DNA of 64,000 nt from Mercurialis annua (taxonomy: Eukaryota; Streptophyta; Magnoliopsida; Malpighiales; Euphorbiaceae), in contig NC_065570.1 in the NCBI RefSeq assembly GCF_937616625.2, positions 35,099,665 through 35,163,664 on the forward strand, read 5' to 3'. The notes beneath the pieces were generated by a model. That model was not told the DNA's origin and did no database searches. It saw nothing but the letters and a program-made list of their open reading frames with translations. This document shows, in pieces, positions 11,766 to 24,947 of the stretch. Position 1 is the stretch's first letter, and each line of letters starts with the position of its first letter. Both the position numbers and the translations under genes were made by a program.

Positions 11766-13440
11766 TGTAATACCCGTACTTTTAAAAGTGCCAAGTAAGG
11801 TGCCACGAAGCATAAGTGTGAGAATTTAATTGGGGATTTTGGAATTTAGTTTGAGAAATAAGAAAATAGACCAAAGTGAGTCTATTAAAATTTTCGTAAA
11901 ATAATAATTTAAGTAAAATTATTATTTGATAAATTGGAATTTAACGGGACTAGAGAAAAATAAATAAAATAAATGGTAACTCCTGAATTAATAAATTTTA
12001 CGATAAAGTTTGTAAAATAAATTTAAGGAGCTAAGATTAAATTTTATACAATTTGAACATAAGCATTTTAATTAAGCGGAACTTGATTATTAGAATAAGG
12101 AAAATAAATAAATTATTGGACCCGGATAAATAAATAATGTAAGAAATCCATTATTTGTCAATAATAAATAATCGTTAAGGTTCCGTTTAATTACAAAAAA
12201 TAAATCGGGAACAAATTAGAGAAATTGAAAGTTTGGGAGTTAAAAATGAGGAGGTGCACACTTTAGGCATTTAAATGCACATTATTCCTTAATAAACCAA
12301 TGAAAATAAAACACATACTATCCCACCTCATTTCTATATTTAGCAACAATTAAAAGAGAATAAGAAGTAGCAAAACCCTTCCATTTTCTCATCTCCACCG
12401 TAACTTGCTTCCTCACCATCACCACCTTGGACACTTCTCACACCGGCGATGATAACTCCGCCGTCCAGCCATCGTTTTCATTGGTTCAAGTCTAATAATG
12501 AAGCTAACTCATCAAGGAATAAGATACGACGAATTGACGAACCAAGATAGCTTGACAGGGATCGACGTTATATTTTATTATTTTATTTTGGATTATTAGC
12601 GATCCAGGTGAGTTGCATTTTACTTTCGCGTATTATTATTATTATAAAAGTTATTTTCATATATTATGAATGATGTTATCTATACATTGCATTTATATGA
12701 TTTGTTTGTATGGGCTTTTATTATGCTTGATTGCTTTGATACATTAACCTTGTGGTGATGTTTATGGTCTGCATGAAATATTAGATTGGTTTGTGTGAGT
12801 TGAATCGGATACATCAGTTAACATTGCTATCGATGTCAGACAAATCAGATACATCGGTTGGCTTCGCTATCGATGTCAGGCATGTAGGATACATCGGTTG
12901 GCTTCGCTATCGATGTCAGGCATGTAGGATACATTGGTTGGCTTCGCTATCGATGTCAGGAGGATGAGGTTAAGTACGATAGTTAAGAAATGAAAAGCCA
13001 TGAATTATATTCTGAGTATGCGATGTTGTAAATTTAATAATACCGTTAATAATTTGCATACTCACTCAGTATTTTCCCAAATACTGACCCCTCACTCTGA
13101 TGTTTGCAGGTAGTAGAAGTCGGATCAGACAAACCATATTCATTGTGCCAGAAGTCGTTGGACTTGCACAACTATGAGGTCCTAGAGCTGCAGTAGTCAA
13201 TAGGAGTCAGTAGCAGATTTGTGAATTGACTTCAAATGATTGATTTTAATGTAAACTTTGATATGATATTTTAATATCTGTAATTATATTATTTAAAAGT
13301 GTTTTCTGAAAATGTTTTATACACAATATTATACTTTTAAATGCGAAATTATTTTAGTGGTTTTAGGCTTGCTACTGGTTTTGGAGCTACCACTCCCATT
13401 CCCTAGCGCCGGTCTCGGCTCAATAATTTGGATCGTGACA
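11766..13440 (+). mobile_element. 5' LTR of a Tekay/Del-type Ty3 retrotransposon (copy 1)
   Basis: A 1675-bp LTR beginning TGTAATACCCGTAC and ending GGATCGTGACA, the TG...CA ends and TGTAAYACCC start common in plant chromovirus LTRs. Its 3' end (CGCCGGTCTCGGCTC) matches the inverted starts of two other LTRs in this window (24948 and 54708), so all belong to one group. It holds four copies of a 40-bp minisatellite near 12808-12961. A tRNA-iMet-type primer binding site follows directly, so this is the 5' LTR in plus orientation. No matching 3' LTR occurs before the satellite resumes; the element is truncated or recombined. Confidence 0.85.
12808..12961 (+). repeat. 40-bp minisatellite inside the LTR (4 copies)
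   Basis: Four tandem copies of a unit containing GATACATCGGTTGGCTTCGC and TATCGATGTCAGGCATGTAG. The first copy is the most divergent (ATCAGTTAACATTGC), while copies two to four are almost identical, which suggests expansion from one end. Comparable minisatellites lie in the other Tekay-like LTRs of the window. Confidence 0.9.
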
Positions 13441-13444
13441 ATTG

Positions 13445-13457
13445 TGGTATCAGAGCA
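13445..13457 (+). promoter_or_regulatory. Primer binding site, tRNA-iMet type
   Basis: TGGTATCAGAGCA begins four bases after the LTR end at 13440. The first twelve bases are the standard complement of the 3' end of plant initiator methionine tRNA, used to prime minus-strand synthesis in many plant LTR retrotransposons. It fixes the element's orientation and the LTR boundary. Confidence 0.88.
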
Positions 13458-13846
13458 GTTGGTCCAGTTACCTCTGCTAAGATGTGTTTGTCGGTTAAGT
13501 AACCTAAGAACTGCTGCAGCCATAGAGTTGAGTTTTGTCTGATCCAAGTCGTTTATATGATGCGTTTTGAGATAAGTATGATAAGTTGATTTGTGAAATG
13601 TTTGTGTGCTTCTTGTGATACGTGTATATGAGATATATACACGTATTTTGTTTTTGATTGGATAGGCGCGCATGATATGCCTATTTAGATGAAACTTCTA
13701 GGAGATGTATTGCCTCCTAGGAATAGAATATAATTGATATAATTGTGATTTGATGACATATGTGTTTAACATCAGATAACGTGAGAACTGTTATTGGACT
13801 CGATCGATCGAAACTTTGGGAAGAGTATGTAGAAGGAATGCAAAGT
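13458..13846 (+). mobile_element. Truncated internal leader of the Tekay-like element
   Basis: Non-satellite sequence following the primer binding site, presumably the untranslated leader before gag. No gag, protease or polymerase frame is recognisable, and satellite sequence resumes near 13847 (GTGGTAGAATGGTTAGG). An ORF-like stretch across the LTR end shows no conserved domain. Almost the whole internal region and the 3' LTR are missing. Confidence 0.6.
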
Positions 13847-15958
13847 GGTAGAATGGTTAGGTTAACTAAGGACGGTTAAGTTACTTTACGGAAAGTGTGC
13901 GTGAAAAGTAACGATACTAACGCGTTATTCCGATTATCTAAGCATGGCTAGGTCATATTATGCATAGTGTGCGTGAAAAGTTAAGCTACATTAGTATGTC
14001 GCGTCTCAATTCTCTTTAACGCGTTTTACCGATTACCTATGCATGGTTAGATTATATTACGCAAAATGTTCGTGAAAAGTTACGCTAGATTAGTATGTCA
14101 CGTTTCAAGTCTCTTTAACGTGTCGTTTCGATTACCTAAGCATGGTTAGGTTATATTACACAAAGTGTGCATGATAAGTGACGCTAGATTAGTACGTCGC
14201 GTCTCCGGTCTTTTTAACGCGTCATTTCGATTACCTAAGCATGGTTAGGTTAAAATACGCAAAGTGTGGGTGAAAAGTGACGCTAGGTTAGTATGTCGCG
14301 TCTCAAGTCTTTTTAATGCATCGTTCCGATTACCTAAGCTTGGTTAGGTTATACTACGCAAAGTGTGCGTGAAAAGTGACGCTAGATTATTGTGTCGCAT
14401 CTCAAGTCTTTTTAACGCGTCGTTTCAATTACCTAAGCATGGTTAGGTTATATTACACATAGTGTGCGTGAAAAGTGACGATAGATTAGTATGTCGCGTC
14501 TCAAGTCTCTTTAACGCGTCGTTTCGATTACCATGCTTATCTCGCGTCACAAGTCTCTTTAATGCATTGTTCCAATTACCTAAGCATGGTTAGGTTATAT
14601 TACGCAAAGTGTGGGTGAAAAGTGACGCTAGGTTATTATGTCGCGTCTCAAGTATCTTTAACGCGTCGTTCCGATTACCTAAGCATGGTTAGGTTATACT
14701 ACGCAAAGTGTGAGTGAAAAGTGACGCTAGATTATTATGTTGCATCTCAAGTGTTTTTAGCGCGTCGTTTCAATTACCAAAGAATGGTTAGGTTATATTA
14801 CGCAAAGTGTGCGTGAAAAGTAACGATAGATTATTGTGTCGCGTATCAAGTCTCTTTAGCGCGTCGTTTCGATTACCATGCTTATCTCGCGTCACAGGTC
14901 TCTTTAACGCGTCGTTTCAATTACCTAAGCATGGTTAGGTTGTATTACGCAAAGTGCGAGTGAAAAGTGATGTTAGACTAGTATAGCGCGTCTCAAGTCT
15001 CTTTAATGTGTCGTTCCGATTACCTATGCATCTATAGTTTGTATTACACAAAGTGTGCGTGAAAAGTAACAATATATTAGTATGTTGCGTCTCAAGTCTC
15101 TTTAACGCGTTGTTGTGATTACCTAAGCATGGTTAGGTTAATTTTCACAAAGTGTGCGTGAAAAATGACTGTAGATTAGTATCTCGCGTCTCAAGTCTCT
15201 TTTACGCGTGTTCTGATTACCTAAGCATGGTTAGGTTATATTACGCAAAGTGTGCGTGAAAAATGATGTTATATTAGAATGTCGCGTCTCAAGTCTCTTT
15301 AATGCGTCGTTCCGATTACCTAAGCATGGTTAGGTTATATTACGCAAAGTGTGCGTGAAAAGTGACGCTAGATTAGTATGTCGCGTCTCAAGTCTCTTTA
15401 ATGCGCCGTTCCGATTACCTCAGCATTGTTTTGTTATAGCAAAATGTGCGTGAAAAGTGACAATTGATTAGTATATCGCGTCACAAGTGTCTCTAACGCG
15501 TCGTTCCGATTACCTAAGCATTGTTAGATTATATTATACAAAGTGTGTGTGATAAGTGATGCTATATTAGTATGTCGCGTCTCAAGAGTATCTAACGCAT
15601 CGTTCCGATTACCTAAGCATGGTTAGGTTATATTACGCAAAGAGTGCGTTAATAGTGACGCTAGATTAGTATGTCGCGTCACAAGTCTCTTTAACGCGTC
15701 GTTCCGATTACCTAAACATGGTTAGGTTATTTTACGCAAAGTGTGCTTGAAATTTAACACTAGATTACTATGTCGTGTCTTAAGTCTCTTTAACGCGTAA
15801 TTCCAATTACCATGGTTAGGTTATATTAAGCAAAGTGTGCGTGAAAAGTGACACTAGATTAGTATGTCGCATCTTAAGTCTCTTTAACGCATCATTCCGG
15901 TTACCTATGCATAGTTAGGTTATATTACGCAAAGTGTGCGTGAAAAGTGATGCTAGAT
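13847..15958 (+). repeat. Satellite array, 99/48-bp monomers (block 3, forward)
   Basis: The same satellite resumes after the LTR fragment. The first monomer is damaged (inserted AACTAAGGACGG near 13861-13875). Short 48-bp monomers occur near 14528-14575 and 14873-14920. The sequence is more homogeneous here than in block 1; several near-consensus monomers lie at 15230-15420. The block ends at the inversion point after GTGATGCTAGAT. Confidence 0.95.
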
Positions 15959-18900
15959 ATGACATACTAATCATGCATCACATTTACGCACTCTTTGTGT
16001 AATATAACCAAACTATGCGACATACTAATCTATTGTTACTTTTCACGCACAATTTGCGTACAATAACCTAACCATGCTTAGGTAATCGGAGCGACGCGTT
16101 AGAGAGACTTGTGAAGCGACATAAGCATGGTAATCGAAACGACGCGTTAAAGACACTTGAGACGCGACATACTAATCTAGCGTCACTTTTCACGCAAACT
16201 TTGCGAAATATAACCTTAACCATGCTTTGGTAGTCGGAACGACGCATTAAAGAGACTTGAGACGCGACATACTAATCTAGCGTTTTTTTTCTCCACACTT
16301 TGTGTAATATAACCTAACCATTCTTGGGTAATCGAAACGACGCGTTAAAGAGACTTGAGACACTACTAATCATGCGTCACTTTTAACGCACTCTTCGCGT
16401 AATATAACCTAACCATTCTTGGGTAATCGGAACGACGCGTTAAAGAGAATTGAGACGCGACATACTAATCTAGCGTCACTTTTCACGCATTCTTTGCGTA
16501 ATATAATCTAACCATGCTTAGGTAATCGGAACAACCCGCTAAAGAGAATTGAGACACGACATAGGTAATCGGAACGACGCTTTAGAGAGACTTGTGATGC
16601 GATGTAAGCATGGTAATTGAAAAGACGCGTTAAAGAGACTTGAGACGCGACATACTAATCTAGCATCACTTTTGACCTAAACTTTGCATAATATAACCTA
16701 ACCATGCTTAGGTAATCGGAACGACGCATTAAAGAGCCTTGAGACGCGACATACTAATCTAACGTCACTTTTCACGCAAACTTTGCTTAATATTACCTTA
16801 CCATTCTAAGGTAATCGGAACGACCCATAAAGAGCCTTTAGACGCGACATACTAATCTCGCGTTACTTTTCTCGCACACTTTGTATAATATAACCTAACC
16901 ATGCTTGGGTAATCAGAACGACGCATTAAAGAGACTTGAGACGCGACATATTAATCTAGCGTCACTTTACACGCACATTTTATGTAATATAAGCTAACCA
17001 TGCCTAGGTAATCGGAACGATGCGTTAAAGAGACTTGAGACTCGACATACTAATCTAGCGTCACTTTTCAAGCACATTTTGCGTAATATAACCTAACCAT
17101 TTTTAGCTAATCGGAACGACGCGTTAGAGAGACTTGTGACGCGACATAAGCATGGTTGTCAAAACGACGCATTAAAGAGACTTGAGACGCAACATACTAA
17201 TCTACGTCACTTTTCACGCAAACTTTGCATAATATATCCTAACCATGCTTAGGTAATCAGAACGACGCATTAAAGATACTTGAGGCACGACATACTAATC
17301 TCGCGTCACTTTTCACGCAAACTTTGCATAATATAACCTAACCATGCTTAGGTAATCGGAACGACGCATTAAAGAGACTTGAGACGCGATATACTAATCA
17401 AACGTCACTTTTCATGCAAACTTTGCTAAATATTACCTTACCGTGCTAAGGTAATCGGAACGACCCATTAAAGAGCCTTTAGTCGCGACATACTAATCAC
17501 GCGTTACTTTTCTCGCACACTTTGCGTAATATAACCTAACCATTCAGGGGTAATGGGAACGACGCGTTAAAGACACTTGAGACGCGACACACTAATCTAG
17601 CGTCCCTTTTCACGCACTCTTTGCGTAATATAACCTTACCATAAGGGTAATCGGAACGACGCGTTAAAGAGACTTGAGACACGACATACAAAGCTATTGT
17701 TACTTTTCACGCACACTTAGCATAATCGGAACGACGCGTTAAAAGACTTGAGAAGCGACATACTAAATTATTCTCATTTTTCACACACACTTTGCGTAAT
17801 ATAACCCAAGCATTCTTAGGTGGAACGACGCGTTAGAGAGACTTGTGACGCGACATATGCATGGTAATCGAAACAACGCGTTAAAGAGACTCGAGACTCG
17901 GCATATTAATCTAGCGTCACATTTTACGCACACTCTGCGTAATATAACCTAACCATGCTTAGGTAATCGGAACAACGCGTTAAAGAGACTTATGACGCAA
18001 CATACTTATCTAGCGTCACTTTTCACACCCACTTTCCGTAATATAAGCTAGCCATGCTTAGGTTATCGGAATGATGCGTTAAACAAACTTAGACGCGATA
18101 TACTAATCTAGCGTCACTTTTCGAGCACGCTTTGCGTAATATAACCTAGCCTTGCTTAGGTTATCGGAATGACGCGTCAAATAGAATTGATACGCGACAT
18201 ACTAATCTATTGTCACTTTTCACGCACACTTTGCGTAATATAACCTAACAATGCTTAGGTAATCGGAACAACGCGTTAAAGAGACTTGAGACGCGACATA
18301 TTAATTAATTTTTACTTTTCACGCACACTTTGTGAACTATAACCTGACCATGCTTAGGTAATTGGAACGACGCGTTAGAGAGACTTGTGACGCGACATAA
18401 GCATGGTAATCGAAACAAGCGTGTTAAAGAAACTTGAGACGCGACATACTAATCTACTGTCACTTTGCATAATATAACCATGCTTAGGTAATTGTAACGA
18501 CGCATTAATGAGTCTTGAGACGCGACACACTAATCTAGCGTCACCTTTCATGCACACCTTGCGTAATATAACCTAACCATGCTTAGGATATCGGAACGAC
18601 GCATTAAAGAGACTTGAGACGCGACATACTCGTCTAGCGCTATTTTTCTTGCACACTTTGCGTAATATAACCTCAACATTCTTGGGTTTGCGACATACGA
18701 ATCTAGCGTCACTCTTTACGCACTCTTTGCGTAATATAACCTAACCATGCTTAGGTAATCAAAACAACACGTTAAAGAGACTTGAGACGCGACATACTAA
18801 TCTATTGTTACTTTTCACGCACACTTTGCGTACTATAACCTAACCATGCATATGGTAAACAGAACAACGCGTTAGAGAGACTTATGACGCGACATAAGCA

Positions 18901-20217
18901 TGGTAATCGAAACGACGCGTTAAAGAGACTTGAGACTCGACGTACTAATCTAGCGTCACTTTTCACGCAAACTTTTCATAATATAACCTAACCATGCTTA
19001 GGTAATCAGAACGACGCATTCTTGCCTTGAGACGCGACATACTAATCTGGCGTCACTTTTCACGAACATCTTGCGCAATATAACCTAACCATGCTTAGGG
19101 AATCGGAACGACGCGTTAGATAGACTTAAGACGCGACATACTAATCCAGCGTCACTTTTTACGCACACTTTGCGTAATAGAACCTAACCATGCTTAGGTT
19201 ATCGGAACAACGGGTTAAAGAGACTTGTGACGCGACATACTTATCTAGCGTCACTTTTCAAGCACACTTTGCGTAATATAACCTAACCATGCTTAGGTAA
19301 TCGAAACACGTGTTACCGAGAAATGAGACGCGGCATACTAATCTAGCGTCACTTTTTCACGCACACTTTGCGTAATATAACCTAACCATGCTTAGGTAAT
19401 CGGAACGATGTGTAAATAGACTTGATACGCGACATACTAATCTATTGTCACTTTTCACGCACACTTTGCATAATATAACTTAAACATGCTTAGGTAATTG
19501 GAACGACGCGTTAAAGAGACTTGAGATGCGACATACTAATTTATTGTTACTTTTCAGGCACACTTTGCGTACTATAAACAAACCATGCTTAGGTAATCGG
19601 AAAGACGCGTTAGAGAGACTTGTGACGCGACATAAGCATGATAATCGAAACGATGCGTTAAAAAGACTTGAGATGGGACATACTATTCTAGGACTTTTCA
19701 GGCAAACTTTGCATAAAATAACCTAACCACGCTTAGGTAATCGAATCGACGCATTAAAGAGCCATGAGATGCGGGATACTAATCTTGCGTCACTTTTTAC
19801 GCACACTTTGCGTAATATTACATAACCATGCTTAGGTAATAAGAACGACGCGTAAAAGAGATTTGAGACTGGACATACAAATCTAGCGTCTTTTTTTTAC
19901 ACACTTTGCGTAATATAACCTAACCATGCTTAGGTAATCGGAACGACGCGTGAAATAGACTTGAGACACGACATACTAATATATTGATCCTTTTCACGCA
20001 CACTTTGCGTACTATAACCTAACCATGCATTGGTAATCGAAACGACGCGTTAAAGAGACTTGAGACGTGACATACTAATCTAGCGTCACTTTTAACGCAA
20101 ACTTTGCATAATATAACCTAACCATGCTTAGGTAATCGAAACGACGCGTTAAAGAGACTTGAGATGCGACATACTAATCCATTGTCACTTTTCACGCCAA
20201 CTTTGCATAATTTTACC
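15959..20217 (-). repeat. Satellite array, inverted orientation (block 4)
   Basis: The same satellite, now reading as the complement: GGTAATCGGAACGACGCG, TTAAAGAGACTTGAGACGCG, ACATACTAATCTAGCGTCAC, TTTTCACGCACACTTTGCG, TAATATAACCTAACCATGC. Short monomers are also present in inverted form (GACTTGTGACGCGACATAAG, CATGGTAATCG) near 16110, 16600, 17150, 17860, 18400, 18890, 19630. The orientation switch is within a few bases of 15958. The array fades out after CTTTGCATAATTTTACC into unrelated AT-rich DNA. Confidence 0.95.
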
Positions 20218-22405
20218 TTTTTAAGCAATTAACCCTTTATTTTTCTATTTTAGGTCAGATTCCCATAATTGTATTTCAGAAACGCGTATGGTACAGACTG
20301 TATGTGCTGAGAGATGAGGATGTGAGAAAGAAATTAGAGAGCTCCCTAATTGTTGCAATGAAATTATCTGGAACCTAATTTTTGCAAGAAAACCTAAAGT
20401 ATGGGGTAATCTGATGTAAAATGGAAAAGGGGTTAGTTGCTTCTAAAGTAAAATACGGTTAAGTGACCCCGTGTCACAAGTTTTAGGCCGCGTTTACCCT
20501 TTGTTCAAACAATAAGGGCCTAAAGGGATGACCATGGACTGGTTCAACCGGTCCATGAGGTAATTTGTAAATCGGTTTAGAATAGTATGGTTTTCAAAAT
20601 TAAAAATCTAAACCTAAATCGGTTAACCATTTAAAATGGATGGTTTTGCGGTTTGTAACCATATTGTAACAATTAAAAAACAGATTCAAAAAAGTAAATT
20701 TTATAAAACAACAGTTTAGTAAAACAACTTTAATTTTCATTATTTTTAATTTTTCTAACAAACAAACGAGAAATTCTTAGGGAGGCTCAGTCCACCACGT
20801 CATCCATATACTGAACTTATCATATTATGACACCAGTCCACGGATGACATGGTAGACTGAATCTATCTACGAATCTCTCCAAACAAAGAACCATTATTTA
20901 TAAAAACACGTATCATATAAATCGGTTACCCGGTTAACCACGTTTTTAAAACTTCAAATCCTAAATCTAATCTGGTAATCATACAAATTAAAATTAAAAT
21001 CTAAACCTAAACTTTTGGACCAATTAACCATATTTTCTGATTTGGTTTTCTGGTTTTGGTTCAATTAATCATTTTGATCGGGTTTTTTTTTTCCCATCCC
21101 AAGTTTCAATCAACATAATCTTAAAAAAAAAGGCTTAATATATAGTTTGACCCCTGAAGTTTTACTCTTTTACCCATCTAACCACTAAACTTAACACCTC
21201 ACATATGGACATAAAATTAATTTCACTTAATTGTTTTTCCCAAACATTCAATGCCACTAATTATTACTCTTATTAGTACTAATATTGAATACACTTATTA
21301 TCAGAATGGTCAAACTATATTTATAGAAAGAATTAAATTGCCGATTTAATTTCTTTATTATCCACAAAAATTTATTGGTATAAAAATATTTAAAGAAGTC
21401 CATATTAATAAGTAGAGAAATCTGAAGTGTTGAGTATTCAATTTTGGGAAATTCTATTCGGCCCGAAATAGATGGACACAAAATGGCCCGAATGTCCTTA
21501 ATACAATTAACAACATATTAAAGGTTATCTCTGCAAAAAATGACAACAAATGGATTCTCTTTAACATTAAATAGGTATTAAATAGGATAAATCTATTCGG
21601 CCCGAAGTGTCTTGGACACGAAATGGCCAGAAGCCTAAAAAGGACTTCTTTGCAAAATTTTAAACTATAGCAAAACTACTGCTATTTCAACCAGCATTAA
21701 TTACTAGATTTTGTAATCCTCACCATTGTTAGTACTTAACAACTGTCGAATTCGCTTCCCATGATTAGAATAGCTAATTCCATTTCGAATTTAATTAATA
21801 ACAATTACTCCTAATTGATTTTCAATATCAACAGTTAAATACTTTTTTTACCGTATGTTTTTTTTATTTAGAGAAATATATTTTCTTTATTATTAATATA
21901 TTAAATAACACTCTTACTATTATCTTTAAAATTTTACTATCCATATTTTAAATATTTTTTTCAAATATTTCAAATATGTTCTCTAATTCAAATATTCTAT
22001 CATCTATAATTATATTTTAAAGACCATTTATATTTAAGAAATTGTTTTTTGAAAACAAAAAATAATTTGTTAATAAAATATGTGATTTAATTGAAGAAAT
22101 TACGTTTACTTAACTAATCAAATTCGTGTGTTTTAATTTATTATTTTATTTTATATAATAATACTCATATCACAATTAATATTAAAACTAAAATATAAGT
22201 TTTTAATTAATAAATGGATTACGTTATTCTTGCTTGATTCAAATTATTGAATTATACTCACTTTAAAAATATTTATAAAATTAAATTATTTATGAGGAGA
22301 ATTTATATTAAACTGTCTAATTTTATTTAATTTTAAAAATCCAATATATTTAAAATGAAATTGTTTTAGCATGATTTAGGAAAGGCTTTCTACTATTTTT
22401 TTTTG
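20218..22405. other. AT-rich non-coding DNA with foldback relics
   Basis: No coding region is recognisable. 20520-21100 is rich in CCGGTT/AACCGG-type motifs (GGTTCAACCGGTCC, ATCGGTTAACCA, CCCGGTTAACCA) and runs from GGGATGACC to CCCATCCC, as seen in non-autonomous hAT-like relics; this label is tentative. 20770-20880 is an imperfect foldback: GAGAAATTCTTAGGGAGGCT pairs loosely with the inverse of ATCTATCTACGAATCTCTCC. At 21442-21490 and 21595-21640 there is a diverged direct repeat around TCTATTCGGCCCGAA and GGACACRAAATGGCC. 21840-22380 is very AT-rich with nothing recognisable. Confidence 0.5.
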
Positions 22406-22774
22406 GGTTAATTCCATATAAAATCACCACCTTTGCACGTTTTTTTATTTTAATTACGTTCTTTAAAAAGTGTCAAATAAAATCACCACCTTTCATTTTT
22501 TTGCAAATCTATCACGAATGTGAAAATTCGGTGTATTTTTGTTGACTTGACAACCGGTATCGACAAAAAAAGAGTAAGAGGAATGTATTTTTTGTGTTAT
22601 TAGGGCATTAGTCAGATTAAAATATTTATTTGGGAGGAAAAAGTCATCGAATTTTACTCATCGATGATAGATATGCAAAAAAAATGAAAGGTGGTGATTT
22701 TATTTGACACTTTTTAAAGGACGTGATTAAAATGAAAAAACATGTGAAGGTGGTGATTTTATATGAAATTAACC
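22406..22774. mobile_element. MITE with about 100-bp terminal inverted repeats
   Basis: The left end (GGGTTAATTCCATATAAAAT, CACCACCTTTGCACG) and right end (GGTGGTGATTTTATATGAAA, TTAACC) are inverted complements over roughly 100 bp. Each arm carries the motif AAAATCACCACCTTT twice. Both flanks are T-runs of eight (TTTTTTTTG left, TTTTTTTTC right), compatible with an 8-9 bp target duplication of the Mutator type but too simple to prove. It has no coding capacity. Confidence 0.8.
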
Positions 22775-22904
22775 TTTTTTTTCAGATTTACGGCTACTTA
22801 GTTGACAGTATAACATTTTAAATTATCGTATATTGATTTAGGAATAAATGAGCTATAAATTAATAATAAGTTGCTTTGATTGAATTTGATTGGATTGGAT
22901 TTTG

Positions 22905-23290
22905 GTTGGGTTAGTAGTGTTGTCATGTCAGCAATTTTCTGGGTTGACATGTGACGTGACAGACATGTTGGCACAAAATCGATTCAATTTGAAAAATGGA
23001 CATAAAAAAAACTAATATACTCAAAAAAGGACTAAACCTGCCAATCTTCAAAGAAATTAGATATAATTGACGACACTCGCAAAAGTTTGTTATTTAATAG
23101 TGATTATTGGATTAGTAGTGTTTTGCCATGAGTTTGCATGTGACGTAGTAGATATATTGGCCTAAATCGGTTCGATTTAAAAAAAAAACTAATATATTGA
23201 AAAAATGATTAAACGGACCGATTTTTAAAGTATTAGATATAATTGACGACACCCGCAAAAATTTGGTATTCTAAAATAACTAAACCTAAT
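22905..23290. repeat. Diverged tandem duplication, period about 200 bp
   Basis: Two copies start near 22905 and 23106. Shared blocks in the same order are GGATTAGTAGTG-like (TTAGTAGTGTT), ATGTGACGT, TGTTGGC/ATTGGCC, AAAACTAATATA and TTAGATATAATTGACGACAC followed by CGCAAAA. Copies differ by many substitutions and small indels, so the duplication is old. No coding. Confidence 0.75.
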
Positions 23291-24947
23291 TTTTTTTATC
23301 ACTAGATTATCTTTCATTAACATATTTTTTTTGAAAATAGACTAACTTGATTGCCACTTTAACATGAAGCATACTGCGATATTATATAATCAAGAAATAT
23401 ATTGAATTAAAATAGAGTTGTAAGCATAATTGATGACAAAGTGTATGAAATGTTAAAATTAAAAAATAATTAAAAAGTCAAAATAAAACGAAAATCATTT
23501 TTTTAATGTGAGCTTTAATGACACTCATTAGAGTAAATTCGATGAAAATTATTAAATTGGTGATAAATTTTTTATGACGACGCTTAATTATGGTATAAGT
23601 TAAGGATAGATCATCATTAAAAAAAGAGGATGCTACAACCCTTTTAAAAAATACTTATAGATATAATTAAATTTAAGACTCTTAGCTACTTTTAGTAAGG
23701 GTGTAAATAAGTAGGACTTCTTACTAGTTATTTGAGATCGACTCAAAAAATTCAAAATCAAGCTTGAATTCGAGGATTAATTGGACAGATTTGTGAGGCT
23801 CACGAGCCTCTTACACGCATAAAATGATAGTTAGTTTTGAAGAAGCACTTATAGGAGAAATAAAACTCACGAGTTAGCAAAATTGATGCATAATGCTTAT
23901 ATATGTGTGTGCGTAGGGTGGGGGGCTCATAATTTTAATTGACTAAATTATATATTTTTATAGTGAAAAGAATAAATTATGAAATTTTTTAATAATGTTT
24001 TTGCTTTATTGAATTTGGATCGAACTTGAGAAACCCAAATATTGTTCGATCTCGACACAAATTTGTATAACACACCAGATTTTGATAGCTTGAATTCAAA
24101 TTTAGCCTAATTAAAGTTTGACTCGACTTGTATATAATCCAAATTTGTAAACACTGATTAATTTGATTATTAGTTCTTTTATCCTAATTTGTATTCTATT
24201 TATTTCCAATAATGATAGTATATTATTATTCAAGTAAATTACTTTAAGGTCCTTCACATATATCTACATCTAATATTAACTAAATTTATTTTTTCTAAGA
24301 AAATATAAATCTATATATTAATTCTTTTTAGTTGATTTTTGTTAGGTAGAATATTTTTAATCAATGGTGCAGGGATTATTCACTACCACAATTAAATATA
24401 AGGATATTTTAAAATTAAAGAAAAAGCAGTAAGAGAACGTAATAGTAGAATCAAAGATAAAGTAAAAATTGATAAAAATTAAAGAGATAGTAAGAATTAA
24501 TTGATGTTAGTGTTGTCTTTTTGAATGGGTTGGAGCAACTATCAGTATGCTTAAAAGTCCGTGCACATAAATTCAAATAGCGAGGTTATATATGCAAATA
24601 AAGAGATTACATAAATTAGAAAAAAAACAGAGGGACTCATTTATAAATTCGGGCCATTTTCTGGCCAAAATTTTTGGGCTGTTTAGCAACAAAATCTATT
24701 GGTTAGACTTGAGAGTTGTTGACAACACTACTAATTATTGCTCTAGCTGAAAAATTTATTGCTCTAGCTGAAAAATTTATTGCTTCTGTTTATAAAATTA
24801 TGTGTATTTTAATGGTGGTTGTTTGCAAAATTATTGACCTAAAAGAGTTAAGCAAAAAGCAACCGATCAACATTCATTATCGTAACCAAACACCAACCAA
24901 AATTTTAAAACCATTAAAAAATTATGTTGACATAGAGCAAAAGAGTT
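23291..24947. other. AT-rich DNA without recognisable features
   Basis: No gene, TIR or LTR boundary was recognised. The only local structure is a short direct duplication, ATTGCTCTAGCTGAAAAATT, at about 24737-24777. The segment ends at GAGTT (24943-24947), the left target-site duplication of the following solo LTR. Confidence 0.5.

Noticed and set aside
13312..13673. Overlapping ORFs at the LTR end and leader, both strands
   Set aside because: They cover the LTR terminus and primer binding site; no conserved protein is seen.
1345..20217. Telomere-type repeat or rDNA spacer
   Set aside because: No TTTAGGG arrays and no rRNA-like sequence; TTAGGTTA in the monomer is only a partial resemblance.
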